DNA of 13,631 nucleotides, from contig JBHHZP010000094.1 in NCBI GenBank assembly GCA_046758085.1, positions 1 to 13,631 of the forward strand, given 5' to 3'. Position 1 is the stretch's first letter, and each line of letters starts with the position of its first letter. Under the pieces are notes generated by a model. The model was not told the DNA's origin and ran no database searches. It saw only the letters and a program-made list of their open reading frames with translations. Of this stretch, positions 13,626 to 13,631 are shown piece after piece. This DNA is from VRUB01 sp046758085. GTDB taxonomy: Bacteria; Pseudomonadota; Gammaproteobacteria; Acidiferrobacterales; SPGG2. The position numbers and the translations under genes were made by a program.

Positions 13626-13631
13626 GGACGA

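Noticed and set aside
1..13631. CRISPR array, insertion sequence or rRNA
   Set aside because: No regularly spaced repeats with unique spacers, no transposase-like frame and no rRNA-like sequence were seen.

Overview
The window looks like a chromosomal segment of a GC-rich gammaproteobacterium that I cannot place further. The basis is the set of housekeeping genes (mutY-yggX, thiS-thiG-trmB, an AsmA protein, tRNA-Phe and tRNA-Gly with encoded CCA ends) and their close spacing. MutY has exactly the E. coli length and catalytic numbering.

Layout. Positions 1-803 are AT-richer accessory DNA: the 3' end of a phage-structure-like gene, a Sel1-repeat gene broken by a stop codon, and a 47-residue membrane protein gene followed by a strong terminator. 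This DNA lies on the 3' side of tRNA-Phe, which is where integrating elements usually insert. Positions 996-5751 run on the minus strand: tRNA-Gly(CCC), an AsmA protein that appears to start with CTG, an exported SRPBCC protein, mutY, yggX and then tRNA-Phe with its own promoter. Positions 5759-7598 run on the plus strand: thiS, thiG and trmB.

Positions 7705-12015 form the most interesting part, a plus-strand signalling island. It holds a soluble Ser/Thr protein kinase, a small exported protein of unknown function, a membrane sensor with a periplasmic c-type haem motif and a HAMP domain but no output domain, and a class III nucleotide cyclase. The kinase and the cyclase each carry, after the catalytic domain, two copies of the same 60-residue module, joined by a proline-rich linker. 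The four copies align without gaps. The sensor and cyclase genes lie in the same reading frame, separated by a single TAG and ten open codons, so they look like a receptor cyclase divided into two polypeptides. I infer that haem/redox or gas sensing at the periplasm is linked to cyclic nucleotide and phosphorylation signalling through the shared module.

Positions 12111-13362 (minus strand) hold an exported metallo-beta-lactamase-fold protein that has lost most of its metal ligands and a small CPXCG zinc-ribbon-like protein. The right edge is non-coding and ends in a 16-bp tandem repeat running out of the window.
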